Notes under the pieces: model-generated
The model's input: the letters and a program-made list of their open reading frames with translations, nothing else
What the model was told of the DNA's origin: nothing
Database searches by the model: none
Part shown: in pieces, positions 10,159 through 18,493 of the stretch
Numbering within the stretch: the stretch's first letter is position 1
Layout of the letters: each line of letters starts with the position of its first letter
From: an uncultured Chlorobiaceae bacterium
GTDB taxonomy: Bacteria; Bacteroidota; Chlorobiia; Chlorobiales; Chlorobiaceae
Length of the DNA: 33,336 nucleotides
NCBI GenBank assembly: GCA_903887845.1
Contig: CAISRC010000117.1
Coordinates: 1-33,336 of the forward strand
Direction: 5' to 3'
Position numbers and translations under genes: made by a program

Positions 10159-10602
10159 TCAACGGTTATCGGGTAATAAAGTAACGGTCGCAGCCAGATT
10201 AACATCAGTAGCTTCCAGCTTGTAATAAGGAAAAACCAGATTAAAGCGGGAATTGGTCGTTTTGACCCGGTAAACTATATTTATCAACACGACCCCGTCA
10301 AGCTCCGCACTTTCATCGAGCACAACATTTTCCAGCTCGATACGCGGTTCATGATACAGAATGGCTGACTCCACTTTATCGGCCATCAGGGTTTTCATGC
10401 GCGTATCAAGGCTTTCAAAAAGTAACTCATCCAGGTTACAACCATATTGAGGCAGCATAACCCGCTCCCCCTGTGCGGTACTGAGCAGCACCTGGAGGCT
10501 TGAAACGATATCAGCCTCACCTTCAAGCATCTCAACTCCAGAGGCCGTCCGGTTGAATGTGGGTGGAAAAGACCACCCACGACCGAGAAATGGAAGATCC
10601 AT
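10159..10602 (-). CDS. gp25-like baseplate wedge protein, Afp9-like (147 aa)
   Basis: This small wedge protein belongs to the gp25/IraD family. The start MDLPFLGRGWSFPPTF is the usual opening of gp25 proteins, where the GxGWxFPP segment is conserved. It is followed by EMLEGEADIVSSLQVLLSTA and the core GERVMLPQYGCNLDELLFE (GER...P.YG motif, residues 45-63). In contractile tails gp25 connects the wedge to the base of the sheath and is among the most conserved baseplate parts. Length, motifs and position between the PAAR tip and the Afp11-like gene all agree. Confidence 0.93.
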   Translation of the reverse strand: MDLPFLGRGWSFPPTFNRTASGVEMLEGEADIVSSLQVLLSTAQGERVMLPQYGCNLDELLFESLDTRMKTLMADKVESAILYHEPRIELENVVLDESAELDGVVLINIVYRVKTTNSRFNLVFPYYKLEATDVNLAATVTLLPDNR

Positions 10603-10665
10603 CTGTTTCTTATGAGCGTTTAAGTTGTTCCGGAAAAAATAACAGAGACCGCCACTGCCCTGCTG

Positions 10666-10935
10666 TTACCCACCTATAAGCACTGTCGGGGCTCCTGGAG
10701 GCAATACAGAACCTCCTGCAGCAGTCAGGTCACCGATTCTTGCCGCAGGCATTCCTCCAATCAAGACCGTCGCAGAACCTTTCAGGATGGTATCAGCGCC
10801 ACACGAATCGCCCATGCGTGCGGCGGGAAGGCCACCAAGAAGCACGGTCGGTGCTCCCGGCGGAATAATGGGCACCGGGGCACCCTGCGTTGCTGAACTG
10901 ACGATCATATCTCCTACCCTTGCCGCTGGAGGCAT
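10666..10935 (-). CDS. PAAR-repeat spike tip protein, Afp10-like, lacking histidines (89 aa)
   Basis: Three PAAR units are visible: MPPAARVGD at residues 1-9, GLPAARMGD near 35-43 and GMPAARIGD near 60-68. They are linked by PPGAPTVLLGG and PPGAPTVLIGG. PAAR proteins cap the VgrG-type spike and form its membrane-piercing point. The gene sits directly after the spike gene, 15 bp downstream, as expected for Afp10. PAAR tips usually bind a metal ion through three histidines and a cysteine, found in segments like DMHTC and TAHGG. Here these read DMIVS and TAAGG. The protein has no histidine and only one cysteine (C45), so the metal site seems to be missing. The fold should still form from the repeated glycine/proline-rich strands. 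Confidence 0.93.
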   Translation of the reverse strand: MPPAARVGDMIVSSATQGAPVPIIPPGAPTVLLGGLPAARMGDSCGADTILKGSATVLIGGMPAARIGDLTAAGGSVLPPGAPTVLIGG

Positions 10936-10950
10936 TGTTATACCATTTTA

Positions 10951-12717
10951 TCAGTTAATCTGAACGAGGCCACCACTGATGGTCGCTGTGGCGCTTCCTT
11001 TTAGCGTTGTGCTTGCTCCTGAAACTTCAGCGCTTCCGGCTCCGGATGCCTTGAAGCCTGTCTGCGCTTTTAACTCTATGTTCATGCCTTCGGCGCTCAT
11101 ATCCTTTGAGGCTTTCATGACAAGATCTTTGGCACTTTCAATTTTGACTCCGCTATCATCAAGGGTTATTTTATTGCCGTTCTGGTCTTCAATGACAATT
11201 CCTTTGTCTTCCTCTGAAAGCGTCAGTTTGTTGCCGCCGGGCGTTTCAAGAACTATGATTTTCTTTTCATCATCAAAGCTGAATTGCATTTTTTCCCGGC
11301 TGACATACCCTTTCCGGTGGTTGCTGTCTTTGGCTGGCTCAGGGGCGGGATTGGCGCTGCTGTGGCACATGCCCAGTATTATCGGATAACAGGGATCATC
11401 ACTGAGAAAACCTACTACCACTTCGTCACCGATTTCAGGGCGAAAAAAAGTGCCTCGATTGTTACCGGCATCCAGAGTAGCAACACGCGCCCAGACACCA
11501 TCCTCCGTAGCGCTCACCAGGGGAAGTCGCACCTTGATGCGTTCTTCGCCATCCGGATCATTTTCCAGTACGGTGACAATTCCTATCTGCAGTCCACTGA
11601 CGGCAGGCAGCAAACCTGATGCCGGTAAAGGACGAAGGTTGTAGGTCTCAGAAAAAAGTTCCGGATTGAGTCCAAACTGCACATCTGTTTCCCAGTTCCC
11701 ATTGTCCACAGCATGACGCACGCCGGAGACATACATCTTTCCCTCAAAACGTTCTCCAATACCAGTAACCTCTATGATGTTTCCGGGTAAGACACCCGAA
11801 AAGCCCTGAAACCGTACCCGTCCACGAACTTTCGCAAAACGTTCTTTCACCAGGCGACCATTGGCCCATGCCTGAAGTGCAGACTCCGTGAGTTTACCGC
11901 CATGGCGGATGACATGGGCATCTCCGCCAATGATTTGCGCAAGATTTGCCGCTGTCAGATTCCCGCAGTTTGTTATGGAAGGCTCGCTGGCCTCCGCTTC
12001 AATCACATTCTGGTCAGTTGCATTCCAGCTATTCGCCTTAATGCCTTTGCTTTGCGAGCGGGCATCTATTTCAGCATCAAGTTCGAGAATGGTTGAGCCG
12101 TAGTTTACCGTCACCACAGCACTTTTACTGCTGTCAGGTGAGGCAATTGTGATCTTGTCGTCTCCGGCAAAGAGCACTTGTCCATTGGCTTCGGCACGAC
12201 AAAGAAGAAAATCCCAATCTGTAGCTTCATACTGAACAACTTCTTTCAGTTTGGGCCTGGTCACCTCGACATCCTTGTTGAAGCCGTGTAAACCGAGAAT
12301 CTCCTCCATAATATCGCTGTCCAGCTTGTCGATATAATAACGGCTCTTGACTCCGCTGGTCATCCTGACCGCCTCATGCCGACATTCCACAAGAAGCAGC
12401 GTTGCAGACTTGCGTATTTTAATACTGTGCTTGATGATGATCCCCTTGAACACACTGTCATTCTTTGAACGGTATCCAAGCTGGATTTCAATTTTTTTAC
12501 CCGGAATAAAAAGATCACCGTTACTGGCAGCAAAGGTTGATTTTGCAGCCTCTCCATCCAGAAGCTGAAGCGTCGCCACAGGAATCCTGTTCAGCTCCCT
12601 TGTTACGGAAACGGATAAAACGTGAAATGCACCGGGAATTTCAGCGCCATCAATCAGAACCGCTACCGTGCATACATCCGGAGTTGCAGGTGTCGGAATA
12701 GTCGTTTCGTTGCTCAC
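10951..12717 (-). CDS. VgrG-type spike protein, Afp8-like (588 aa)
   Basis: This is the central spike, which joins the tube end to the PAAR tip. Residues 1-370 match the gp27-like hub seen in phage late control D and VgrG proteins: ELNRIPVATLQLLDGE, then a ring-forming region with ATDWDFLLCRAEANGQVLFA. An OB-fold like gp5 follows at about 375-470 (IGIVTVLENDPDGEERIKVR, WARVATLDAGNNRGTFFRPE, IGDEVVVGFLSDDP). The C-terminal 120 residues are short repeats typical of the trimeric beta-helix needle (NKLTLSEEDKGIVIEDQNGN and similar), ending in an alanine/serine/glycine-rich tract. There is no lysozyme or toxin extension. The gene starts 2 bp after the LysM gene stops and precedes the PAAR gene. 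Confidence 0.95.
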   Translation of the reverse strand: MSNETTIPTPATPDVCTVAVLIDGAEIPGAFHVLSVSVTRELNRIPVATLQLLDGEAAKSTFAASNGDLFIPGKKIEIQLGYRSKNDSVFKGIIIKHSIKIRKSATLLLVECRHEAVRMTSGVKSRYYIDKLDSDIMEEILGLHGFNKDVEVTRPKLKEVVQYEATDWDFLLCRAEANGQVLFAGDDKITIASPDSSKSAVVTVNYGSTILELDAEIDARSQSKGIKANSWNATDQNVIEAEASEPSITNCGNLTAANLAQIIGGDAHVIRHGGKLTESALQAWANGRLVKERFAKVRGRVRFQGFSGVLPGNIIEVTGIGERFEGKMYVSGVRHAVDNGNWETDVQFGLNPELFSETYNLRPLPASGLLPAVSGLQIGIVTVLENDPDGEERIKVRLPLVSATEDGVWARVATLDAGNNRGTFFRPEIGDEVVVGFLSDDPCYPIILGMCHSSANPAPEPAKDSNHRKGYVSREKMQFSFDDEKKIIVLETPGGNKLTLSEEDKGIVIEDQNGNKITLDDSGVKIESAKDLVMKASKDMSAEGMNIELKAQTGFKASGAGSAEVSGASTTLKGSATATISGGLVQIN

Positions 12718-12718
12718 A

Positions 12719-13426
12719 TTACCCGTTATTTACTTTTTCCAGAGGCGGAAAAACAATATCCATCCCCGGTATCAACGATCGAAAATTGCTGAGACCGTTG
12801 GCTTCAGCTACAGCAAGGTAGTATTTCGGATCTCCATAAATCAGGTAACACATCAGCGGCAGCGTATCGCCGGCTTTCACTTTACGGACATGCGTCAGAT
12901 CCGCCGATTTCTTGTCTTCCTTTGCGGCCCGCTTCTGCTCCTCAATACTGCTTTTAAAGGTCACCTTTGCAGAGGCCCGAATCGGAGTGCCGTCAGGTTT
13001 GAATAACTTGTAGGTGAAATTCGCCTCCGTTACCCGTCCTTTAAAAATTGAGTTTTTTCCCCAGACCAGCTTGAAATGGCGAGGTTCATGTGCATCGCCC
13101 TTGTACTCAAGCAGTACCTGCCTGAACTTTTTAAGATCATCGGCTATGGAATCTCTCGGTTTGCCGTCAATAATTCCGGTGTTGTCGAAAAGAAATTCAA
13201 AAGAGATCTCCTCAGGCTCAGTGTATTCATACTTGAGCTGCTTGCCGCTGCTCCCCTGTCCCTGTCCTGACTCGGAAAACTTGAGTTTATAGTTGAGGGT
13301 ATAGGTTTCAGGATTGATCAGCGCCTCAACATAGTCGTCCGCCTCTTTTTTGCCGCCGCTCTCCGCCTTCTGTGAATCGGCAAAGGCGAGAATGAGCATT
13401 TTTTCCAGTTCTCCCTTGTCAGCCAT
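12719..13426 (-). CDS. LysM-containing tube-baseplate adaptor, Afp7-like (235 aa)
   Basis: The C-terminal 55 residues form a LysM domain (VKAGDTLPLMCYLIYGDPKY, then LSNFRSLIPGMDIVFPP). The N-terminal domain has the Afp7/gp53-like layout: KMLILAFADSQKAES, then FEFLFDNTGIIDGKPRDS, then FKGRVTEANFTYKLFKPDGT. In contractile particles such proteins, which also resemble XkdP of defective phages, bridge the tube to the spike hub. The LysM fold here is a structural contact rather than evidence of cell-wall binding. The ATG overlaps the stop of the preceding 58-residue gene by one base (TGATG), and the next gene follows at once, so these genes are probably translationally coupled. Confidence 0.9.
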   Translation of the reverse strand: MADKGELEKMLILAFADSQKAESGGKKEADDYVEALINPETYTLNYKLKFSESGQGQGSSGKQLKYEYTEPEEISFEFLFDNTGIIDGKPRDSIADDLKKFRQVLLEYKGDAHEPRHFKLVWGKNSIFKGRVTEANFTYKLFKPDGTPIRASAKVTFKSSIEEQKRAAKEDKKSADLTHVRKVKAGDTLPLMCYLIYGDPKYYLAVAEANGLSNFRSLIPGMDIVFPPLEKVNNG

Positions 13427-13602
13427 CAGCGCTCCACTTTGTTTTGCAGTACCTCAAGCACCTGTTCAACACATTCGGCAATAATGTTTTGCCGGTCAAC
13501 GTCACTCTTGTTGCCCGAACTGACTGTTTGTTGATTCGGTGATGCTCCTTCTGTTGCATTCACGGTCACCTTGATGTGCAGCTCTTTAATTTCAACAGGC
13601 AT
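13426..13602 (-). CDS. DUF5908-type small eCIS protein, Afp6-like (58 aa)
   Basis: I found this gene by translating the gap between the tube and LysM genes. It reads MPVEIKELHIKVTVN at the start and ENIAECVEQVLEVLQNK-like sequence at the end (exactly NIIAECVEQVLEVLQNK), with a low-complexity middle (SPNQQTVSSG). An N-terminal PVEIKEL strand with a C-terminal amphipathic helix is typical of the small DUF5908 proteins found between tube and LysM genes in eCIS loci, matching the Afp6 position. The ATG is at 13602 and the TGA at 13428-13426, overlapping the next start. It was not predicted by a length-limited search, which is common for this family. Its structural role is not established from the sequence. 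Confidence 0.85.
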   Translation of the reverse strand: MPVEIKELHIKVTVNATEGASPNQQTVSSGNKSDVDRQNIIAECVEQVLEVLQNKVER

Positions 13603-13613
13603 TGTTCACTCCT

Positions 13614-14051
13614 TTACTGAATGGTGAAATAACGATAGGCAAGCTCCATCGTCTCAACCACAATGCCATTGTCAGTTGCATTCAAATCGCTGACAAGCCA
13701 TTTTTTCGGAATGGCATCAACAACATTCCAGCTTTTTAATGGCTCACTTTTTTCGTTCATCAGGTTTACCGTGATCGTAGCAGGTTTAAAGGTCCGGTTG
13801 TTGAATGCATCAAGAAACCAGGTAATCACGGTGGAATCCACCAACATTCCCCGCTTCAGCACCAGATCCGCATATTTAGTGCGGACCGGTAACTTGTGCT
13901 CAAAGCGATTTTCGCCGCCTTCCTTGTAACTCTCATAGTCGTACTCAACCGAGAGGCCCGACACAGACTGAAAACGGACATCGTTCTTGTCGGAACTGAT
14001 GTTGAATACCACTTTAAAGTAAAACCCCCACGGCGGATAATAGTCAACCAT
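13614..14051 (-). CDS. eCIS inner tube protein 2, Afp5-like (145 aa)
   Basis: This is a phage T4 gp19-type tail tube protein of exactly the usual length. It shows the family pattern: an early PPWGFYFKVVF strand, the variable arm RFQSVSGLSVEYDYESYKEG, the conserved KLPVRTKYADLVLKRGMLVD, and a C-terminal KSWNVVDAIPKKWLVSDLNA followed by VVETMELAYRYFTI. In Afp/PVC particles two tube paralogues occur: a bulk tube protein, and a specialised one at the baseplate end. This copy lies nearer the baseplate genes and so is the likelier baseplate-end subunit. The assignment of the two roles is from gene order. Confidence 0.93.
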   Translation of the reverse strand: MVDYYPPWGFYFKVVFNISSDKNDVRFQSVSGLSVEYDYESYKEGGENRFEHKLPVRTKYADLVLKRGMLVDSTVITWFLDAFNNRTFKPATITVNLMNEKSEPLKSWNVVDAIPKKWLVSDLNATDNGIVVETMELAYRYFTIQ

Positions 14052-14063
14052 ACAAAAGCGTGT

Positions 14064-14501
14064 TTAGACCTTCATCAACTTCAGCCCTTCATGGGCAAGC
14101 TCAATACTCTCTACCGCAATTTCATTGGCATCCGATTTCAGATCTGAAGCGGTAATTTTAACCGGGAAACAGCGAATGGCCGTCCATGCGGCAACAGGAT
14201 TGTGCTTTTCATTGAGCAAACGAATAGTCACATCCCGCCTTTTATCCACGCGCTCATTAGCGATCTCCTCCAGCCATGTGTTGAAGTCAAAATCACTCTC
14301 AAATTTTCCGCGTTTCAGGGTGATGTTATTGTTTTTAACCATTCCCGGCATGCTGATTTTGTTAAAATCCTTGCTGTCGCTATGGCGGTATTCAATCTTC
14401 TCCCTTTCCATGACAAGGCCGGTTACTTCGGTAAAACTCAATTTTGCTCCGCCCCAATCAACCTGAAAATGAAACCTTGGTACTGGATATTCTTGTGCCA
14501 T
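14064..14501 (-). CDS. eCIS inner tube protein 1, Afp1-like (145 aa)
   Basis: This second gp19-type tube protein is a paralogue of its neighbour, of equal length and separated by 12 bp. Key segments are PRFHFQVDWGGAKLSFTEVT, then GLVMEREKIEYRHSD, then the conserved KISMPGMVKNNNITLKRGKF, and near the end AWTAIRCFPVKITASDLKSD with IAVESIELAHEGLKLM. Subunits of this type stack as hexameric rings to form the hollow tube that may carry cargo. It directly follows the sheath gene (71-bp gap), the usual place for the major tube gene, so I take it as the main tube subunit. Confidence 0.94.
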   Translation of the reverse strand: MAQEYPVPRFHFQVDWGGAKLSFTEVTGLVMEREKIEYRHSDSKDFNKISMPGMVKNNNITLKRGKFESDFDFNTWLEEIANERVDKRRDVTIRLLNEKHNPVAAWTAIRCFPVKITASDLKSDANEIAVESIELAHEGLKLMKV

Positions 14502-14572
14502 GTTCTGTTGTGTTTAAAGATTGAAAAAGTTACTTGCTTCTTGACCTGCCCCACTCCATTCCATCAATGTTC

Positions 14573-16531
14573 CTAAGACTCTGCCATTTTATGAGAGAAT
14601 CTGAGAATGATAAACTCGGCAGGCCTGACGGCGGCCATCCCGATTTCAACAATCAACCGGCCCTCAAGAATATCGAGCGGCGTCATGGTTTTTCCGAGAC
14701 CAACGGAGACATAAAACGCGTGTTCCGGTTTGACTCCCTGCAGCGCGCCCTGCCTCCAGAGCACCGTCAGAAAATTCTCAATCATGGCCTGAATGCGTAC
14801 CCAGGTATTGGCATCATTCGGTTCAAAAACAAACTGCTCGGTCGTTTTTTTCGTAGACTCTTCAACAAAGTTAAAGAACCGCCGGACGCTGATGTAGCGC
14901 CACTCATTGTCATTACCTGCAAGAGTGCGTGCCCCATACACCAGGGTACCTTTGCCGGAAAATTTTCGAATCGCATTAATCGATTTCCCACTGTTCGGAT
15001 CAACATTGAGCGCATCAAGTTCGGATGCGGAGAAGGTATCCTTCGGCCCAACGATTCCACTGATACTGACGTTTGCAGGTGCTTTCCATACGCCTCTTGT
15101 CCGGTCAACGTAAGCGTAAATGCCCGCGATGGCGCCGGATGGCGGAACCGTTGTGCTGGTATTCTGGATCCCTGTAAGAATCGTGTTATACAGCGGGAAT
15201 GAGGCTGCCAGTCCCTCATGTTTTTTTGTCTCCATCTCTCTGGCCACTCCCACCACACTGCTGAGCCAGACGCTGTTGATCTTATCAAAAAGAGCCTTGA
15301 GCAGCGGCAGAACAGCATCCATCCTGTCTGGATTAGTTGTTGCCGTCACAGGAATAACAGAAGAGGCTGATGGGGCCGAAGCTCCAAAAATTGCCGCCCA
15401 CGCACCGACTGAAGGTGCCGTACCACTATCAAACTGGGTAGTATACGCTGAGCCGGAGACTTTAGCGGCCAACTCTTTATCGTACCCTATCAACGTATTG
15501 AAATAACCTTTGAGTGTTGAGGTAATCAGGCTCGTGAGACTCGTATTTAAGGCAACAGACCCGACTTTACCGGCTCCCGTCCCAACAAGTACATCAACTT
15601 TTCTTGCAACTTCGAACAGACAGTTGACAATCGGCATAAATTTTGCCGGTGTCTTGCCGGCAAGATAAGCACCTTCAAGCGCAGTGAATTGCTCTCTTAT
15701 GGTCGATTTCGGAGTGGCCAGCGCTGCTGAAGCAACATTGATCGTGTCAACATCAGCAAGAACCGTCTCATAATCCGCAACAAGTGTTTTGACAGCCGGG
15801 TTATCTGTCAGGTCAGCCAGATTGAATTTGGTTGCTCCAATCTGAATGAGATCCTTGAAATCGCGGTATTTGATATTCTTTGGAAAATTAACTTCCAGCC
15901 AGGGAGAGTAGACCGCTCCATATTTCAGATCCTTGATACCACTGTCTGAACGGAAAGCACCTCCTTTCGGATCATTTTCCTTGACATGAAATAAACCGAC
16001 ACGATCCATCAACCTGCCGCACTGCCCTAACGCAGCCTCGTAGACGGTATAAAAATCAGTTGCATTCGTGAGCAATGAATTATCAGGGAAGACAAGAATG
16101 GTTGGCTCATCAACCTTTTCCAGTGCTTCAATAGCTTTTCCTGAACCAATAAAATTGTCAGCATTTTTTACTGCTGAATCATAGAAACCGCCAGAAACAA
16201 TGTAACAATCACCACCGCCATTGGCATAAAACAACCTCAAGCTGTCGTATAGGTAAAAAACATTGCTGATCGCTGCTGATTGAAAGTTTTTGTTGTCATC
16301 AAGTGTGACGTTCGTGACAACAGGAGCGGCACCTGCTCCAAAATACTGTTCGTATTCAGTAAGGGAACCAATCCGGGTGGGAACATTAAGCAGATCTCCC
16401 GGTTTGACACTATCAGCTTTTTGAGTGTAACCGATAAACGCCGGTATCGCGGTCTCAACTCCTGCAATGGAGGGTGGAAACTTGGGGATTTCCTCGACAT
16501 AAACCCCTGGGGTCTTATACATTGTTGGCAT
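14573..16531 (-). CDS. Contractile tail sheath protein, Afp2/3/4-like (652 aa)
   Basis: This is the phage tail sheath family. The N-terminus MYKTPGVYVEEIPKFPPSIA, followed by GVETAIPAFIGYT, is the diagnostic opening. The C-terminal domain holds ANVSISGIVGPKDTFSASEL, then NAIRKFSGKGTLVYGARTL, then WRYISVRRFFNFVEEST, ending with IVEIGMAAVRPAEFIILRFS. The middle (about 230-420) is a long alanine/threonine-rich insertion typical of larger surface-exposed sheath subunits. Only one sheath gene is present, whereas Afp and PVC carry three, so one subunit must build the whole sheath unless others lie outside the window. A reasonable ribosome site (AGGGA, 8 bases before ATG at 16531) supports the start. 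Confidence 0.96.
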   Translation of the reverse strand: MPTMYKTPGVYVEEIPKFPPSIAGVETAIPAFIGYTQKADSVKPGDLLNVPTRIGSLTEYEQYFGAGAAPVVTNVTLDDNKNFQSAAISNVFYLYDSLRLFYANGGGDCYIVSGGFYDSAVKNADNFIGSGKAIEALEKVDEPTILVFPDNSLLTNATDFYTVYEAALGQCGRLMDRVGLFHVKENDPKGGAFRSDSGIKDLKYGAVYSPWLEVNFPKNIKYRDFKDLIQIGATKFNLADLTDNPAVKTLVADYETVLADVDTINVASAALATPKSTIREQFTALEGAYLAGKTPAKFMPIVNCLFEVARKVDVLVGTGAGKVGSVALNTSLTSLITSTLKGYFNTLIGYDKELAAKVSGSAYTTQFDSGTAPSVGAWAAIFGASAPSASSVIPVTATTNPDRMDAVLPLLKALFDKINSVWLSSVVGVAREMETKKHEGLAASFPLYNTILTGIQNTSTTVPPSGAIAGIYAYVDRTRGVWKAPANVSISGIVGPKDTFSASELDALNVDPNSGKSINAIRKFSGKGTLVYGARTLAGNDNEWRYISVRRFFNFVEESTKKTTEQFVFEPNDANTWVRIQAMIENFLTVLWRQGALQGVKPEHAFYVSVGLGKTMTPLDILEGRLIVEIGMAAVRPAEFIILRFSHKMAES

Positions 16532-16606
16532 GGTCTATCCCTTTTAGTTTGATGAATTGTTATACAAATATCTCTGAAAACAGTTGTGTTACCCTTTTGT
16601 CATTAA

Positions 16607-17230
16607 TCAAATCGAAGGAGCAGATTTGTGCTTTATATTCGTATCAACTTCAAGGATAAGCGAACTCTCTTCAGGTACAGCCTTGAACTTCAGATCAAGC
16701 ATTCGCATCCAGTAAAGCGCAAACGGATACTGCTTGCCTCCAAGTGTTCCCCAAAGTTGGTTGACCTCCTCCATTGAAGCGGAATAGAGGTCAAAAATCA
16801 GTTTGAATGACTCTAAATGATCAAGAGAGTTCGTTGGTGCGTTCGTAATTATTGAAGCAGGATCAACATTGTCCTGCGTAAAAACGTTCTTGTACTGAAA
16901 GAAACGAATCACTCTCGAAAGCAGCGACAAGCCGAGAGAGTAGGTTTCATGAGGAGCGGTCACTAAAATCTGAAAATTTAAAAAGAGAGGAGGGTTTTCA
17001 TATAACGCTGTAAGCGTTACATCATTACGGACATAATTCGGAAGATTCTTTAAAGCCTTCTCCTCTTTGATATTGACCACAGAAAAGTAGAGATCTTTTC
17101 TCAAGATGCCGCCATTACCAAAGCCATCGGCGAGATTACCCAGTTTTGCTACAGTCTCGCTCGAATTGTAATCATCGATGAGATGCTTGTTAAATTCGTT
17201 TATCACGATGGTAAGTGCGTGTGAGATCAT
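16607..17230 (-). CDS. DUF4255 protein, Afp16/Pvc16-like tube or sheath terminator (207 aa)
   Basis: This is the first gene of the eCIS operon in transcription order. The opening MISHALTIVINEFNKHL, followed by LGNLADGFGNGG, and the mid-section PPLFLNFQILVTAPHETYSL with LSLLSRVIRFFQYKNVF, are characteristic of the DUF4255 (Pvc16 N-terminal) family. Proteins of this family cap the distal end of the tube and sheath and end particle growth. In Afp and PVC the gene is last; here it leads the operon, as in several eCIS loci of Bacteroidota and cyanobacteria. A gap of 75 bp separates it from the sheath gene, and a candidate promoter lies upstream. Confidence 0.88.
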   Translation of the reverse strand: MISHALTIVINEFNKHLIDDYNSSETVAKLGNLADGFGNGGILRKDLYFSVVNIKEEKALKNLPNYVRNDVTLTALYENPPLFLNFQILVTAPHETYSLGLSLLSRVIRFFQYKNVFTQDNVDPASIITNAPTNSLDHLESFKLIFDLYSASMEEVNQLWGTLGGKQYPFALYWMRMLDLKFKAVPEESSLILEVDTNIKHKSAPSI

Positions 17231-17347
17231 GATTTGCCTGAAGGTTTCATCAAATTTTTATTAAAAAAATTCAGATCACGGAAACAACAGCACAAACATG
17301 CTCAGAATAGCCCCAAATAGAGGGGAACAGAAAAGCGGATACTACTT

Positions 17348-17375
17348 ACTATACGATTTATATATAAAAGCTCAA
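17348..17375 (-). promoter_or_regulatory. Candidate sigma-70 promoter of the eCIS operon
   Basis: On the minus strand TTGAGC (17375-17370) is followed, after a 16-bp AT-rich spacer, by TATAGT (17353-17348). It lies about 110 bp before the DUF4255 start, in the 222-bp gap behind the membrane-protein gene. The same stretch contains a small AGCTC/GAGCT stem followed by TTTT that could weakly terminate upstream transcription. This rests on consensus match only. Confidence 0.35.
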
Positions 17376-17452
17376 AGAGCTACACTCATTTTTCTTCTAA
17401 TTATCGATTTCGCCTTTTCACATGCCCTCCATAGAGAGCCATGGATATTCCG

Positions 17453-18391
17453 TTACGCGGCAGATGTTTGACCTGATTCCTCTTTCTTCTTCTCCGCAGG
17501 CGAAATCCCTGTCGAGCGAATACGAATGAATTTGTTCAAGACGTCAAACCAGAATGGTGATCCCATCGAAATAGCCATAGTGGATAGCAGCCACCCTACA
17601 ATCTGAGTCAACTTAATATTATTGAATACATCACATAAAGAATCTTTCTGCGGCCATCCAAGAGGAAGAGAACTATTTTTCAATTCTGAGAAAAGCTCAT
17701 CAATGTTTTTATTCGGCAGATTTTGCCCTGATATTTTTTGTGCCTGAGCGACAAGTGCGACGCGTGCAGTCGGTGAATGATAAAGGGTTTGTGCAATGTA
17801 AATTGTATCAATGTTCATCGATACCGTGATGAATCCGCCTATGATTAAAAGAATAATTTGGGATTGTCTTTTATACCATCCACTAACTCTGTCCATTCCT
17901 TCATCAAACCATATTTCAATATTTTTCTGCAATTTAACGATGTCGCCATTTGCCTCTTTAATCAGCGAAATCAAACATTGCTTCAGTTTAATATGAATAT
18001 TTGCACTGTTAATTAACTCTAACTGCTCTTCAACTCGTTTATAGTTTTCTTCTGAAGAATTTGGGGGTAGAAACATCCCCAGATTATCCAATAACGCAAT
18101 TGCAAATGTACGTTTTGGAATGTATGACGGACCCATTTTCCCTATGAGTGCTTTATCGGAAATTTGACTTTGTTTGGATATCCCTTCAATGAGGCCGTGC
18201 GTGTAGAGATCTTTCGCCAAACCTTCTCCGGTTTGGTCTTGAAGCAAGCTCTTAATACCCTTCGCTAACATTTTTGAACGGAGTGATAATATTCCGGCAA
18301 TCCATTCTTTGATTGCAGAACAAACCAACGAGAAAAATAGATACGTAAAAATAAGCCCAATGGCTACGTCAAGGATAGTGTAGTCAAACAT
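17453..18391 (-). CDS. Three-helix membrane protein of unknown function (312 aa)
   Basis: Hydrophobic segments are visible at about residues 6-28 (VAIGLIFTYLFFSLVCSAI), 176-196 (SQIILLIIGGFITVSMNI) and 260-280 (IVGWLLSTMAISMGSPFWF). A soluble, mostly helical region of about 145 residues lies between the first two, and the C-terminal tail is charged (PAEKKKEES). There is no cleavable signal. The start has a good ribosome site (AAAGGAG, then ATG at 18391). It resembles a widespread family of uncharacterised bacterial inner-membrane proteins that I cannot name with certainty. It is more AT-rich than its neighbours. Its place just upstream of the eCIS operon makes a role as membrane anchor, pore or immunity factor imaginable, but nothing in the sequence proves it. 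Confidence 0.8.
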   Translation of the reverse strand: MFDYTILDVAIGLIFTYLFFSLVCSAIKEWIAGILSLRSKMLAKGIKSLLQDQTGEGLAKDLYTHGLIEGISKQSQISDKALIGKMGPSYIPKRTFAIALLDNLGMFLPPNSSEENYKRVEEQLELINSANIHIKLKQCLISLIKEANGDIVKLQKNIEIWFDEGMDRVSGWYKRQSQIILLIIGGFITVSMNIDTIYIAQTLYHSPTARVALVAQAQKISGQNLPNKNIDELFSELKNSSLPLGWPQKDSLCDVFNNIKLTQIVGWLLSTMAISMGSPFWFDVLNKFIRIRSTGISPAEKKKEESGQTSAA

Positions 18392-18493
18392 TTTACAATT
18401 CTCCTTTCAAATTTGGGTGCGTGAACCCGGGTAAGGGGAGGTACTGAAATTTTTGAATGTCTGAATTAGACAACACATAGAGCATCCTGTATC

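Noticed and set aside
9616-10176. A 186-codon plus-strand frame opposite the Afp11-like gene
   Set aside because: It is a shadow of the wedge protein frame, with no recognisable domain.
14534-15202. A 222-codon plus-strand frame opposite the sheath gene
   Set aside because: It is antisense to the well-recognised sheath C-terminus, has no motif and no ribosome site.
13426-17230. Prophage tail rather than eCIS
   Set aside because: There are no capsid, portal, terminase or lysis genes, while DUF4255, DUF5908 and the Afp11/Afp12 pair are eCIS hallmarks.
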